In this document: positions 11,768 to 23,131 of the stretch, piece by piece
How the letters are laid out: each line of letters begins with the position of its first letter
Position numbering within the stretch: the stretch's first letter is position 1
Assembly: GCA_940671915.1 (NCBI GenBank)
Contig: CALNVZ010003429.1
Coordinates: forward strand, 20,785,596-20,849,595
Source: Paracentrotus lividus
Lineage: Eukaryota > Echinodermata > Echinoidea > Camarodonta > Echinidae
Direction: 5' to 3'
DNA: 64,000 bases
Notes under the pieces: generated by a model
Seen by the model: the letters and a program-made list of their open reading frames with translations, nothing else
What the model was told of the DNA's origin: nothing
Databases searched by the model: none
Made by a program: the position numbers and the translations under genes

Positions 11768-13847
11768 AAAACTCCCACTTTTTGGCAGAAATGCAGCAGA
11801 TACTTGAATAGAAATACAAAAAAGGAAGATCAAAACACTTTGCTTTCAGTCCCCTACATGTAAAATCTTTCGCTCGCGCTTCGCGCTCGAAACTTTTTAT
11901 TTTGGGGATGATATCATGTTTTTCAGAACAAATTACGCAGGAATTACACTTAAACCATTTCGAGGAATGTTTTCGTTTGCATTTGTGTTTCTATTTTGTA
12001 TTTTTAAATGATGTTATCTTCAATGTTAGGAAATGATATAACATAAATAAGGTATAGTGGCAGAGGCGGTGGACCGGGGGGGGCGGACAGGGGCACAGTG
12101 ACCCCAAACATTTTCATCCACCCTATAAAATGCCCTTATTATGGCCAAAAAGTTTCCCTTTCTAAGCTAAAAAAAAGTGTCATCTTTATACTAAAAGAAG
12201 CCTTTCAGAAGTTTTGAAAAGTCCCGTGGACAATTTATGTTTAAAAAAGGGGCACTTTAAACTAAAAAGGCCCCTTTTTACTCCATATGTCTTTAAACCC
12301 CCTAATTTTCGGCTCTCGCTTCGCGCTCGCGGATACTAAATAGAGTCTATATAATGCACAATAAACTACAATTTTGAGCTCAAAGTTTTCTACTCGCGCT
12401 TCGCGCTTGAGGATATTGGGTGTAACAGAGCGGTGGAACGGGGGGGGCAGGGGCATAGTGCCCCTTTTTTTCATGCACCTAAAAATACCCCTTTTCGTAG
12501 CTAAAAATGCCTTTTTACACTAAAAAGAAGCCTTTCATACTCTTTAAAGTCCATGGAAAATAATATTTCTTAAAAAGTATCACTTACAATGCTAAAAATG
12601 CTCCTTCTTTACTTCAATTGTCTTTAAAGGAAACCAATACCCAAGGAAATAATCCTTTCATAGGAAAGAGCATAATGAGAGAGCAATTTAAAAAAAGTTC
12701 ATCAAAATCGGTTATAAATAAGAGAGTATGGAGTGTTGAAAAGTCTCGTTTTACCTTCTTATGGGGATCCTCAAATTGGCAACATCAGCTTCAAAATGGC
12801 CGATTTTCTGGACAACTTTTCATTTGTTTTGTACACGAATTTTCTGATTTTCCCCGTTTTCTTTCAAAATGCGTCTTATTTACTTCTGAGCTCAAAATAT
12901 GTCATGGGAAATTATTTCACACAACATATGTTGAGCTCAGAGGAGGTAAGACATATTTTGAAAGAAAATGGAAAATCTGAAAATTGTGTACAAAACCAAT
13001 GAAGATTGTCCATAAAATCGGCCATTTTGAAGCTGATGTTGCCAGTTGAGGATCCCCATAGAAAGTAAAACGAGGACTTTTCAAACTTCCATAACTTTCT
13101 TATTTTATAACCATTTTTGATGAAACTTTTTTAAAATTGCTCCTGATTGTGCTCTTCTTTTAAAAATGATATTTCCTTGGGTATTGGTGCCCATTAAAAC
13201 CCCAAATTTTCCTGCTCGGTCACTATGCGACCTCGAACTGTAAAATAAAAAACAATAAATATTTTTTTAAAAGGGTTAGGACCATGCAGTGCTCTCTGCT
13301 GGAGAACAACCTGTCAAAGAATATTGTGTTTGGCTAGATTGGGGGAGGGCCTAGGTGCTTGCAGTTCACAAAAATATTCATAGCAAAGATTATTAATGAG
13401 CCAAGATTATTATGTATCTTCAATATGGATCCTAGAAAGAGTCTATAAGGCAAGATTTTTAGCTCAAAACTTTCAACTCGCGGATACTAAATCTTTATTG
13501 CACAATTAACTCCAATTTTGTTGTTAAAATATAAAACTTTGAGCTCGCGCTTCGCGCTCGCATTCCTATATATTTCATTACTCGATGAACAATAAAAAGA
13601 GAAGCCATTCAGATTATTAAAATTTTCAGCTCGCGCTTCGCGCTCGCGGATACTATAAGTAGAGACTATAATGTACAATTAACTCCAGTTTTTAGCTGCT
13701 AAATAGAGTCTATAATCAGGATAATGCATATTATACTCAAGTTTGACTCACAATTTCTGCTCGCGCTTCGCGCTCGAAAAAAAATCTTTTGAAAAGGTCC
13801 ACTTTTCAGATGTCGAACCCCCGTAAAAAATCCTAGTTACGGGCCTG
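11667..13847. mobile_element. 2.2 kb TIR element with 'ctcgcgcttcgcgctcg' repeats
   Basis: The ends are CAGGCCGTAACCAGG at the left and, inverted, CAGGCCCGTAACTAGG at the right. The interior shares the 'ctcgcgcttcgcgctcgcgg' core with the 4.6-7.4 kb element, a 30-A run at 11736-11765, and two G-rich phrases ('gggggggcgg...ggggcacagtg' type). A foldback element is nested inside. No transposase was found. The flanks are TA-rich, so the target duplication is unclear. Confidence 0.6.
12622..13199. mobile_element. Foldback element, about 580 bp
   Basis: Almost the whole element is one long imperfect inverted repeat with arms of about 270 bases. It opens with ACCAATACCCAAGGAAAT and closes with its complement. 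The arms contain ATGGGGATCCTCAAATTGG. It resembles the foldback at 26713-27296 in size, in internal phrase and in having TTTAA-type ends. Open frames inside it are by-products of the palindrome. Confidence 0.7.
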
Positions 13848-13948
13848 TATTATTACAAAACCACTCATTTACTTTGCATGTTAGAAGCAGGACATTTCAG
13901 CGGCGCTAGCCTATCAGGCCTGGAGCCATCCCTCCTTAAAAGACTAAT

Positions 13949-14088
13949 CTGGGGCATTTCATCAAAGGACTTGTCGGACGTTTTATCGCACAAACTGTTA
14001 TAAGCTACTGAAATGCTTACATCTGATTGGCTGAGAGCAAACTTGTCGGATAAAATGTCTGACAAGTCCTTTGATGAAATGCCCCCCA
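13949..14088. mobile_element. Small foldback MITE, about 140 bp
   Basis: Arms of about 38 bp (GGGGCATTTCATCAAAGG...) at 13951-13990 and 14047-14088 are near-perfect reverse complements around a short centre. It sits in the WSC gene intron, about 220 bp downstream (in gene sense) of the signal-peptide exon. Confidence 0.7.
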
Positions 14089-14305
14089 GGATCCGCCTCT
14101 GGTCTGTATTAAATGCAGAGTGCACGATATTTTCGTTACCTTGAGATTGGAATATTACGGAGAAATAAAAGAATGGAATAGTTATTTATAATCATGAAGA
14201 TGTACATGAAAACATTTCTTTCCTTTTTATTTCCAGGAATCACAGTTCATTCGCATTTCCTCTCCGCATGCAATGTAATAAAAGAAACCAATGTGTTTTA
14301 CTTAC

Positions 14306-14423
14306 CTTTTGAGCAACGAGGATCACTGGAGTCAATAGAGCAGTTTAACAAAGATGCCTGATTGGGAAATAAAAATAATTGGAAAATAATGACGAAACAC
14401 TCATTAAGGATAACCAATTTCAT
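14306..14423 (-). CDS. Signal-peptide exon of the minus-strand WSC gene
   Basis: Minus-strand ATG at 14423-14421 opens 39 codons plus one base and ends at a strong donor, AAAAG|GTAAGTA. The peptide begins MKLVIL, runs through a hydrophobic core (CFVIIFQLFLF), and then a short Cys-containing segment (NCSIDSSDPRC). That is the layout of a signal peptide plus mature N terminus. Phase 1 matches the WSC exon at 10005. An alternative is that coding starts at an internal acceptor (CAATCAG at about 14358) with a different upstream exon. The in-frame ATG with a hydrophobic core makes the simpler model better. Confidence 0.55.
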
Positions 14424-16389
14424 ATTGTCGTTATTTTCTTGCACGATTTTACCGGATTCCGTACAGCAAAAAGCCTTTCCAAAATCATACTAACATCTTT
14501 GTCAGAGAATCGCTGTCAATCATGACATGTGTTATTCGAAAATAAAGTCTGGCTCTTACTTTCATACCAATTTAAGAGTAAATGATGCACATATCGTGTA
14601 CCTAAGGCTATTTAGTACTATTCTACGAGACAAGTTTCGGTTGCATTTGGATGTTTAAACTGCCAATTAAACCATTAAGGTGACATACTGTTAGGAATCA
14701 TTTTATACCTTATTTTTAAATAAATTATTGTTACCTCTTTAGATACATTATACAAACTTCGAGTTGATATAATGTCATAAGGTTTCAAATAAGAAAAAAA
14801 ACAATCGGTATTATTAATAACAATATTATTTTTGACATGCAAATTTTGGTTTACTTTAGGATACCGAAGTAAACTGTGAACAACAATTGGCCGTAGTATA
14901 AAGTAATTACTCTTACTAGATTTTCACATAATTATTTAATTTATCATCTCTAGGTTTAGCTGGGAGGTAAAAGTTACCGGTTTCAAGTAAAACCTTTTTT
15001 TTTTTAATAAAAATTATACAACTTCTCCCTTTTCGTTCACTTTTGACAGAGGAAACAAGCTTTAACCTGATTTTTTTTTTCTTCAGAGAAGCTTTCTTTT
15101 ACTTTCAATTCTCAGTTATATGAATGAGCAAGCCCAACTTCATTTGATGATAATGAAATTCAATAGCTCTTTGTTTTCCTAAGTAATTATGTAATATTAT
15201 TTTAGTTGGAAACACAATAACCTTTTTTACAACAGAAGTAAAACAAAAAATAAAAATAAATAAAATAGAAATTAAACAAAATAAAAATAGAATTTAAGGA
15301 GAACCCAAGCCCCATATTTTGACTCAAATTTTGCTGTCAAAAGAGTTTAGTAGTGCAAAATATTTGAACTGTCACTATACAAGCAAATATACATAAAGCT
15401 AAAAATTACTGACCTTCATCAAAATGATACATCAATGAGCAGCTATTAATACAACACAACGTTATATTACTAAATAAATGGTACAGAATGATGTGTTTAT
15501 TATGTTTCTAGATGACTTAATCGTTATGAAATTTATCAATCCTTATATTAATTGTCGTGTAATTTGAAATAGAATCGCTACTAAAACTATGAATGGCGAA
15601 ACTTTTTTGGGATCTCCAAAGCAAATTTATTGCGCAAGCAATATCGGTTCAAATAATGCATCATTACAGGTAAATTTAGAGCTTTTACAATAATTCTTCT
15701 GAAATAAGAAATTTCCTATTTTCATTGTTTTATATTGACGTCAACCAGTCAAAACAACAGGCTGTCGTTGAACGGTTTCCAAGAAAAAAATACCTTGATA
15801 TCAACCAGGATATGATTTCATATTAGAAGGAATTATATGATTTCACTTCCGCTGGGGCCAACTCCCTTTGAACTGTCTGGTATAATATAATATTTATACT
15901 TTTCAATCATTGATACATTGTATTCTATTGCCTATTTTATGCACAAAATAAATCTGAATTGGGAGGGGTTCTAAATAAATAACTGACATCCTGAAAATAC
16001 GTATGGAGACTTTTTGGCGAACTAAGATCATTTTCTTTATCTTAGACAAAATGACATTATCCCGAGGATTCTCCCTTAAATTATAAACCAGGCAAACCTA
16101 GAATAACGACGAAAAACTGACACCACATCGAATAAAATATTACAAGACCACGAATGGCGAGTTACTGGTGGATTTGGGGTCGTTTTGTTGGTGTAACCGA
16201 TGCGTTAGATGTACAAAGTGACCTTTGATTGACTATAGCAAACAATGAAACAGACTCTGTTGGGTTATATCTGAATTGATCTTGACCAAACAAACCTGCA
16301 CTCACAATATTGTTATCTCATGTCAAATGCATAACTATACGGATTCTAGTCCTTAAAATAGCCCCTCAAAATCGTTCAATAATTTCACC
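14424..16389. other. Intergenic, between the WSC gene and the first IL-17 gene
   Basis: AT-rich sequence with no supportable gene. The two flanking genes are transcribed away from each other, so this 2 kb holds both promoters. I see no strong TATA box for the WSC gene. Confidence 0.5.
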
Positions 16390-16400
16390 GGGGATTTCCC
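16390..16400. promoter_or_regulatory. Perfect kappa-B-type site upstream of IL-17 gene 1
   Basis: GGGGATTTCCC fits the Rel/NF-kB consensus GGGRNYYYCC on both offsets. It lies about 255 bp upstream of the TATA box at 16656. NF-kB control of immune cytokine genes is established in animals; its use here is inference. I found no equal match in the promoters of the other three copies. Confidence 0.45.
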
Positions 16401-16655
16401 GGGACATAAATTACTCATCTTGTTCGATCATATTGATGTTTACCTGTAAACCCTTTTTTTTTTTTCTTCTTCTTCTTTTTTTCTTTCTTTGTTTTTACAG
16501 TAGTGAAAAACATAGTATAATCACCTGTGAGCGGAAGTTCTGTACAATTTGCTGCATGGGAACTTATCCCCGAATCCGCTATTTTCCCTCACCCGAATAG
16601 GGTTTGATCTCATTATGTTTCCGGCAATATTAAGGGATAACTGGCTTGGTAAGGG

Positions 16656-16663
16656 TATAAAAG
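16656..16663 (+). promoter_or_regulatory. TATA box of IL-17 gene 1
   Basis: TATAAAAG lies 160 bases upstream of the start codon at 16816. This would give a leader of about 130 bases. Confidence 0.55.
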
Positions 16664-16815
16664 GGCATAATGGAGGGTATATCTTCATAACAAGAATCAC
16701 CTGTGATAGAACAAGTATCTAGTGAAATAGAAAACTCACTCCTTGAAGAATTAGAAGCATCAAACTGACAGTAACCATTTCCCAACTTATTCGAAGAATC
16801 ATCAACGTTTTAAAA

Positions 16816-16821
16816 ATGAAG
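16816..16821 (+). CDS. IL-17 gene 1, micro-exon 1 (Met-Lys)
   Basis: Six coding bases, ATGAAG, end at a strong donor GTAGGT. Joined in phase 0 to the exon at 17184, they complete a signal peptide starting MKVLIAIVLVV. Without this exon the large exon lacks a sensible start: the upstream open frame from 17022 is intron read-through. Gene 2 has the same arrangement with ATGGAG. Confidence 0.75.
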
Positions 16822-17183
16822 GTAGGTGTCTTTTACTGTAATATAAATTAATTTAAAAAGTTAATTACAATATAATATGTTTAATAAGTAACATGCTTCC
16901 AAACTGTCTACATGTATAACTATTGATTGGATGGGCATCAGAGAGTTTCATACCGAGTGTAATGGACATTACTAGGATATAACAGAGTCTTTAAAAATTG
17001 ATTGTAAATGTATTATAAGTTATGTTAAGTGTTACAGCTTTTATCATCCCGGTCTTCGACATCAAATATTTTTCTTTTTCTCTAACAATAGATTTTAATT
17101 TGCCTAATGGGCATCGTCAAGGCCGTTACATACCTAAATCATTGATTGCTAAATTAACCTCAGCCATTTCTATTCTATTGCAG

Positions 17184-17738
17184 GTTCTCATTGCAATTGT
17201 TTTGGTGGTCATCATCCAGTTCGTTACATCATCCCCGGTGCCTTCATCATCACAATACTGCCTACCCATGAACCAAGCCGACTACGAATCAAGGGAGAGA
17301 AATGGGCACCTCTTCTATCCAAACCAAGACGCCTATGCTGTCCAGAGTTTCAACATAACAGATGCTGATATGGGTAGGAAAGAGACCTCAAGCTGCCCTT
17401 ACGATGGTCTCTCAAGCCCCCAGAGCTGCCCAGCCGGAGTCAAGCCAAGTGCTTCTGATCCAGTAAACGTCAACCAGGACTCAGCCTGCCCTTGGACCTA
17501 CGTCGAGTGTTTCGACGCCGACCGTATCCCAATGTCGATCAGCATGGCACAGTGTCAGTGTTCAGCGTGTCTAGATCCTTACAGTCATCAAGCTGATCCT
17601 AACCTGAGATGTCAACCTATCTTTCATAACATGAAGGTCCTGAGAAAAACCCAATGTGTTGAGGGTCTGTTCCGTTACGAGGAGGAGACTGTTGCAGTAC
17701 CAGTAGCCTGTGCATGCATGAGGCAAAGAGTTGCATGA
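17184..17738 (+). CDS. Interleukin-17-like cytokine, gene 1, main exon
   Basis: With micro-exon 1 the product is 186 residues: a secreted IL-17 family cystine-knot cytokine expected to signal through IL-17 receptors. Residues 1-19 are a hydrophobic signal peptide and NIT at 59-61 is an N-glycosylation site. The IL-17 fold occupies about 100-186. It has CPWTYVECFDADRIP, then AQCQCSACLDP (Cys 126, 128, 131), then MKVLRKTQC, an FRYEEETVAVPV strand, and the closing VACACMR that parallels the VGCTCV ending of vertebrate IL-17. Length is typical. The acceptor is TTCTATTGCAG. The protein is nearly identical to gene 2 on the opposite strand, while introns and flanks differ. Family assignment is firm; the subfamily is not named. 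Confidence 0.92.
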   Translation, partial: VLIAIVLVVIIQFVTSSPVPSSSQYCLPMNQADYESRERNGHLFYPNQDAYAVQSFNITDADMGRKETSSCPYDGLSSPQSCPAGVKPSASDPVNVNQDSACPWTYVECFDADRIPMSISMAQCQCSACLDPYSHQADPNLRCQPIFHNMKVLRKTQCVEGLFRYEEETVAVPVACACMRQRVA

Positions 17739-18331
17739 AGCCTAAATCTACCTCAGCAGTAGTATAACCAAAGAAGAAGTCTTTCACCTTGTATTCTGTT
17801 ATTGTATTACTTATGTATTAACTGGTATTCGTATTTAATATTTATTATAATTTATTTTGTCCTATCATAAAGTTTATTGCCATGAACATATATTTATTCA
17901 TCAGTATCTGTTTATCTCCGTCAAAGTTTCTTCAATGTTGACGATATTTTACATGTATATACTTGACTGGAAACTGCTTAAATTATTCCATACGTATATA
18001 AAGGTTATTTTTTCTAAAGGAACTAAGATATAAAGATATATATGTGCATGAGTTAAATTGTGTTGCATACATTTTGTAGACCTAATAACTGGTCATTTAA
18101 AAAAAAAACAATATTGTATGTCTTATGAATATCAGTAGGCACGTTCTTACTTGTCATTTTTTTGTCACTATAAATTTATCTATTAGCTTCGATGATGCAT
18201 ATATTGAGATGGATTTGGATTTCAGTGCAGTATAGATAGGAATGATTTTTTTTTGGTCCAATATAGATAAGAACATGTATGAGACAAAAACCTAGACTTT
18301 TTGAAAACTTTTATTTTTGTTGCTAAATAAG

Positions 18332-18337
18332 AATAAA
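18332..18337 (+). promoter_or_regulatory. Possible polyadenylation signal of IL-17 gene 1
   Basis: The first canonical AATAAA after the stop, about 600 bases downstream. If it is used, the transcript would stop before the conserved hairpin at 18513. If it is skipped, the hairpin is in the 3' UTR. Confidence 0.3.
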
Positions 18338-18487
18338 ATGAAGTGCGTTAGTAGATTGATGTATTTTAAAAATATTTCAAGCATTTTTTACACTGACATG
18401 CGATATTCGTACATATACTGTGCAATCTGAATTTGCGTTTTAGCATTTTCTGAGTACATATTACTGTGCCAATCGGTACCTTTAAAC

Positions 18488-18527
18488 CAAGTCAAGTTTG
18501 ACGTTGTGTGGTATCCACTAAGTGGAT
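18488..18527 (+). promoter_or_regulatory. Conserved IL-17 3' block: palindrome plus TAA-triloop hairpin (gene 1)
   Basis: CAAGTCAAGTTTGAC, 8 bases, then GTATCCACTAAGTGGAT. The second part can fold as ATCCAC-TAA-GTGGAT. The same block, in transcript sense, follows every IL-17 gene in the window. Confidence 0.65.
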
Positions 18528-19260
18528 TTTTCCCTGTTCGAAAATATTCTTAACTTAATTTTGGAAAAAGATTAGTGTTATAGTAACCAATTTTGTATCA
18601 TACATGTAGTATTTATAGGAGGGAAATGTTTGAAGGTGATAATACCTCTAAATATTATCCATTATGTGCAGTTTAGGGACAAGAAAAAATATATAAACTA
18701 AGAAATTTTTTAAAAAATAGTCGCAGCGGACCCATCGTTATTTAAATTAATAATAATAATAATAAGAGCTTCTTATATAGGGCCTAATAGTAAATAATTT
18801 TATTTCTAATAATAATTTTATTAACATGTATTTATTGTAACTTTATCAAAATATCATGCGTTATTCACTTTGTATAATAAGCGATACCTGGTAACTTGTT
18901 TAATTTTATAAATCATGGAAATATTTTCTTATATAAAGTTGCGTCATTGTAACGGTTATTAAACATCGTAAATGTGTTTCAATCAAATTGTAACAATCAT
19001 TCTAATTGAACATAATTCGGCTCAAGGGGTGCCATGACCTGTATCGCAATAAATAAACCACCTAATTGTTTGCTTAAATACGAAATAACTTCGTCTTTTC
19101 GTCCTTTCTAGTGGACTTAGTCAAGACCAATGATACGAGAGGGAAGAGCAGAAGGAATAAGATGGAAAATGTAAAGAAAAAAAAAAAAAAAAAAAAAAAA
19201 AAGAATGGACATGAGTGGGGAGGATAAGAGAATAACTCATCCATCCCCGAAAGTAAGAGA

Positions 19261-19265
19261 GAGCC

Positions 19266-19316
<51 letters not shown>

Positions 19317-19374
19317 TGTTGTGTTTGTGTGTGTGTGTGGTGTTGTGTGGTGTGTGGTGTGTGTGTGTGTGTGG
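19261..19374. repeat. GA/GT compound microsatellite
   Basis: (GA)n block followed by (GT)n with single-base interruptions. The open frame across it is low-complexity only. Confidence 0.8.
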
Positions 19375-20344
19375 TAATGCCTAAATATGGAAATAATTAC
19401 TTCCATTGGCTCTTCTGCATAATATTATAAGGTATTTGTAGACTGGGAGATCCCCCATTTCACAAGGCTCATGAGAATATAACAAAACAAATGAACCAAC
19501 TTTGCTGCATTGCATAATAAACATCGGATCTACTTTATTTACTATTTACAGATGTAAATATTCTTACTTTACAGATAGGATCTATTGGGTTTGGACAAGA
19601 AAATGCCAATTAATCAATTTGGACATTTAATCTAATCTAACCTAATACTGATCTGCTAGGGGGAAAAAGCGAGGAAAAAAGGGACATTATATTGATGAAT
19701 GCTGACCTATTCATAAAAAAAGTAATTTACTGTACTGAAGTCCACCCAATCGTTAGGCTTGTTCGAATAAAAGCAAATCAATGAGAGATAAATCCGTCAT
19801 GGGAATCGTAGTTGTGCGTTTTCATTTTTTTTTTTTTTTTTTTTTGCGAAAAAGGGTCTCCAGAATGTTGTGTTTTGTAGAGCCACATTCGTGAAATTCC
19901 TCAAGTCGGTTGGAATATCTCATTCGCTCATTATGCTCATTGCACCCATCCATATTATTTCCCTCGACATTAAACGATGCAGAACTAATCATTAATTAAC
20001 ACCCTTTGTTATCAAATCGATATATTTGAATGGGAGGTTAAAACGTTTTGATTTTTCAGCGGGATAGTATTGATCCTAAACACATTCCTTACAGTGTCTA
20101 AATTGTTTGATTACTTTGTTTCGTTGACTTCAATTACCAACAGTTCAACATGTACACAAATGTATTAAAATATCATTGTGACGCCATTTCAGCGACGTTA
20201 AAAAAATAAAATGAAAAATTGGTCCTCAAATTCATATGAACTTTTCAACTTTAAAATCGTAGCATTTATTTATATTTTTTTTAATGTTAATCCTTCATAT
20301 TTACAACAACAAAAAAATGCTCCAAATTTTATTGTCCGAAACGG

Positions 20345-20560
20345 ATATTTATTTTGCCCCTTTCCTTGTGGGCCCGGCAGCCGCTGAGCAGCTCCAGAAG
20401 GATATTGCTCTATCCCCCTCTTGTTGAACGCCAAACAGGGAGGCAGCAACTACAATTTTTTTAACGCCGGTCTTTTGGTATGACGCGGCCGGGGCTGGAA
20501 CCCATGACCTCCCGATTATGAGGTAATGCCAGATTTGATTTGTAAAGGAAAAATGTATCA
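20345..20560 (-). mobile_element. tRNA-derived SINE fragment
   Basis: On the minus strand the sequence has CATGGGTTCCAGCCCCGG, a B-box-like element (20493-20503), preceded by a CTCATAATCGGGAGG anticodon-arm-like stretch, then a non-tRNA body. The A-box half is not evident, so it looks 5'-truncated. Sea urchins are known to carry tRNA-derived SINEs; the match here is by pattern only. Confidence 0.45.
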
Positions 20561-20734
20561 TCATATTTTCCTCTTTTTGTTCTAGTTATGGGAGTATTTT
20601 TGTTATTTTATTTTATGTATTAATTCTGTTTGGAGCGCATGGGTTCATTAAAAGAATATCAATTAAAACAAACCATGGTAATCTTTAAACTACTTGCATT
20701 TTATTTTCATTTTTAAATAATGACCCCCCCCCTT

Positions 20735-20748
20735 GTCGCTCTCTCTCC

Positions 20749-20789
<41 letters not shown>

Positions 20790-20909
20790 TCTCCTTCCTA
20801 ACCTTTTATTTAATATTTTTTTAAACTGAATTAAATAATTTATCTAAAAGTACAAGAATTATTCTTTACATAATTAACATATCATTCGTCAATTCCATCT
20901 CTCTCTTTA

Positions 20910-20947
<38 letters not shown>

Positions 20948-20995
20948 ACACACACACACACACACACACTCTCTCTCTCTCTCTCTCTCTCTCGG

Positions 20996-21040
<45 letters not shown>

Positions 21041-21055
21041 ATACACACACACAGG
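20735..21055. repeat. CT and CA compound microsatellites
   Basis: (CT)n at 20735-20786, then alternating (CT)n and (CA)n blocks from about 20899 to 21055. Confidence 0.85.
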
Positions 21056-21539
21056 TTAGGGCCAAAATTATGGTTCCAAGCTCGTTTCTGTTGTGGGACA
21101 CTGAAACCATTCTGAAAAAGAGCTTATTGGTCTAATAAATGTTCCAGAACTGTATACCCTCACTTGCCATAAGTATTGCAACGTAGCTGAAATTCTTGCG
21201 TTTTTTCAATTTATAACCATTTTTATGTTGTTATATTTCATTAATGGTCACAGTATTTTTGACCATTTGTGTATTTTCTGAAGAGAACGCTTGTCCCGAG
21301 AGTAGTTGATGACCAGGCCTGTGATTTCTGAAACAAAGGGTGGGGGGGGGGGCAAAAGTACAAAGCCTCAAAATAGAAATCTTGGTAATTATGTTTGTCC
21401 TTATCAGTTAATACAATCCATCTATCATATTTCATAATTATTCTATTATTCCAGAGGTCATTAGCAGGTTTTACTGGGGGTCGATCTCGCTACACGTGGT
21501 AGAGATATCCTTATACCAAATATGTATCAAAGAGGCCCA

Positions 21540-21930
21540 TAGCAACCAAGATTTGGGTATAGACCTAACACTTGGGTCTAAAACTTCTTGGTCTTTTACA
21601 TATTTGGTATAAATCCCACTTGGTTTTATGACCCCTTGGCCTTATAGCCAATTCGTGTAATTTGCCTTATGGTCAAATTGCATCTTTAACTAATATCCAA
21701 ATGAATATTTGGTCTATTACCAGTTTTAGGAATTTAACTAAATTGTGTTAGACCAACTGGGCATTAGAGAATATGGACATTAAACGAAATTTGAATTAAA
21801 CAAAATGGTAAATAGGCGAAGTAGCAATAAGACCAAAGGGCCATTAGATGAACCCGTTGTAGATGAAATGGAATTAAACCATAATGGGATGAGACAAAAC
21901 GGACATTAGTTCACAGTGGGTTTAGACCCA
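21540..21930. repeat. Degenerate word-repeat segment (TTGGTCT / AGACCAA)
   Basis: Short phrases such as 'ttggtct', 'agaccaa', 'ggacatta', 'ggcattag' and 'aaatgg' recur every 15-30 bases, with the left half mostly complementary in wording to the right half. No clean unit can be defined by eye. Confidence 0.45.
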
Positions 21931-22074
21931 TCCTAATTTATTCTGTTTCAAAATCGGGAATTACTTTTTAAAAACATTTTGTATGTATATAAAGTATCTA
22001 AGACCAGACGTCGTTGAAGTTATGCAGACTCTAAAAAACGGCATTTTATTAACAATGTGTGCGTTTTTAATGTG

Positions 22075-22430
22075 TGTATGTGTATGTGTGTGGGGAAGCT
22101 GGTAAGTGTGTGTGTGAGAGAGAGAATGTGTGTTTGTGTGCATGTGTTCCTTTTTCGACTTTCACCTCCTAATATTTTGATAGTTTAGATCGATTTATTC
22201 AGCATGCTAGATTGGCATAGGCCTGAAAAATCCTGGAATTAACTCGTATAAAATAAAAATGTATGCACACATCTCTCTCTCCCCCTCCCCACACTCTCTC
22301 TCTCTACTTCTCTCCCACGCACAGACATGAGCACACACGCACACACACACATATACACACATACACACACACACATACATACACACACACATACACACAC
22401 ACACACAACCACACATGCACACGTGCTTAT
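22075..22430. repeat. GT, CT and CA microsatellites
   Basis: GT-rich at 22075-22145, CT at 22270-22312, and CA with TA interruptions at 22330-22417. Open frames on both strands here are low-complexity artefacts. Confidence 0.85.
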
Positions 22431-22588
22431 GCATATCCATGCATGCCCACTATGCACACATATCATACGCACACTTTTTTGGCTCTCACGCTCTCCCTTC
22501 TTCTCCGTCATTTCTTTTGTTTTTAGCTAGTCTCATTTTTACAGCAATTATATCCTCGTGTGATCACAAAGGGACAAATAAGCAAATA

Positions 22589-22594
22589 TTTATT
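22589..22594 (-). promoter_or_regulatory. Polyadenylation signal of IL-17 gene 2
   Basis: Reading the minus strand down from the stop at 23132, this is the first canonical AATAAA. It lies about 60 bases past the hairpin, so the hairpin should be inside the 3' UTR. Confidence 0.5.
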
Positions 22595-22653
22595 TTAACA
22601 AAGAGTTTTACCTCTTTTAATTGTGATAAAAATATAGAATATACATTACTCAG

Positions 22654-22693
22654 TCCACTTAGTGGATACGATAGTATTGTCAAACTTGACTTG
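22654..22693 (-). promoter_or_regulatory. Conserved IL-17 3' block (gene 2)
   Basis: On the minus strand: CAAGTCAAGTTTGAC, 9 bases, then GTATCCACTAAGTGGA. It has the same order and orientation relative to the transcript as in gene 1. It begins about 440 bases after the stop and precedes the first AATAAA. Confidence 0.7.
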
Positions 22694-23131
22694 TTTAGAT
22701 ATTGTTTAAGCACCAATGCTAAAACGCACGAAGCAAAAAGATCATTCATGTATAAACAAACAGGAGTGAAACAAAACATTGCAAGCATTACTATAATATA
22801 TATAAATATCAAAATTGCATATTGCAACATCTTACGGTATCTATAAATGAAAAAAAATATATATATAGTTGTAAAGTTTGGTATCATGAAGCTATACTTT
22901 AGAGTTACTGAAACATATACCCTGATAGTTGTTTTTTTTTCGAGAGAATAGGACAACATAAATTTTAAATATAAACTACCTCATATATTTTCGTGTGGTG
23001 GATCTAGACCTACATATTTATGTTAAAATATGAAAATACAAGATTTACAAAAGCTAGTTCCGAGTACAAATAACTTAATGGTGCTCATAAATAAGGTTTT
23101 ATAAATAAGTGAATAAAATATAAAGACATAT

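Larger units (their letters stand above)
17739..22588. other. Region between convergent IL-17 genes 1 and 2
   Basis: No further gene is seen. It contains the 3' ends of both genes, a 30-base A run near 19171-19202, GA/GT microsatellite at 19261-19374, a T-run at 19828, a SINE fragment, CT and CA arrays at 20735-21055, a word-repeat region at about 21540-21930, and GT/CT/CA arrays at 22075-22430. Confidence 0.6.

Noticed and set aside
12618-13002. Open frames of 89-120 codons
   Set aside because: They lie in the arm of a foldback element and have no protein-like features.
17022-17183. Open frame extending upstream of IL-17 gene 1 to an ATG at 17022
   Set aside because: It reads through the intron. 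The acceptor TTGCAG at 17178-17183 and the micro-exon ATGAAG|GTAGGT give a proper signal peptide, shared in form with gene 2.
19171-19202. Poly-A tail of a retroposed gene or LINE
   Set aside because: No reverse transcriptase or gene-like sequence upstream and no target duplication seen. Probably a plain A run beside a microsatellite.
22207-22530. Histidine/threonine-rich and cysteine/valine-rich frames
   Set aside because: Translation of (CA)n/(GT)n microsatellite.
22564-22959. 131- and 143-codon frames on both strands
   Set aside because: They cover the 3' UTR of IL-17 gene 2, are AT-rich, and have no recognised domain.
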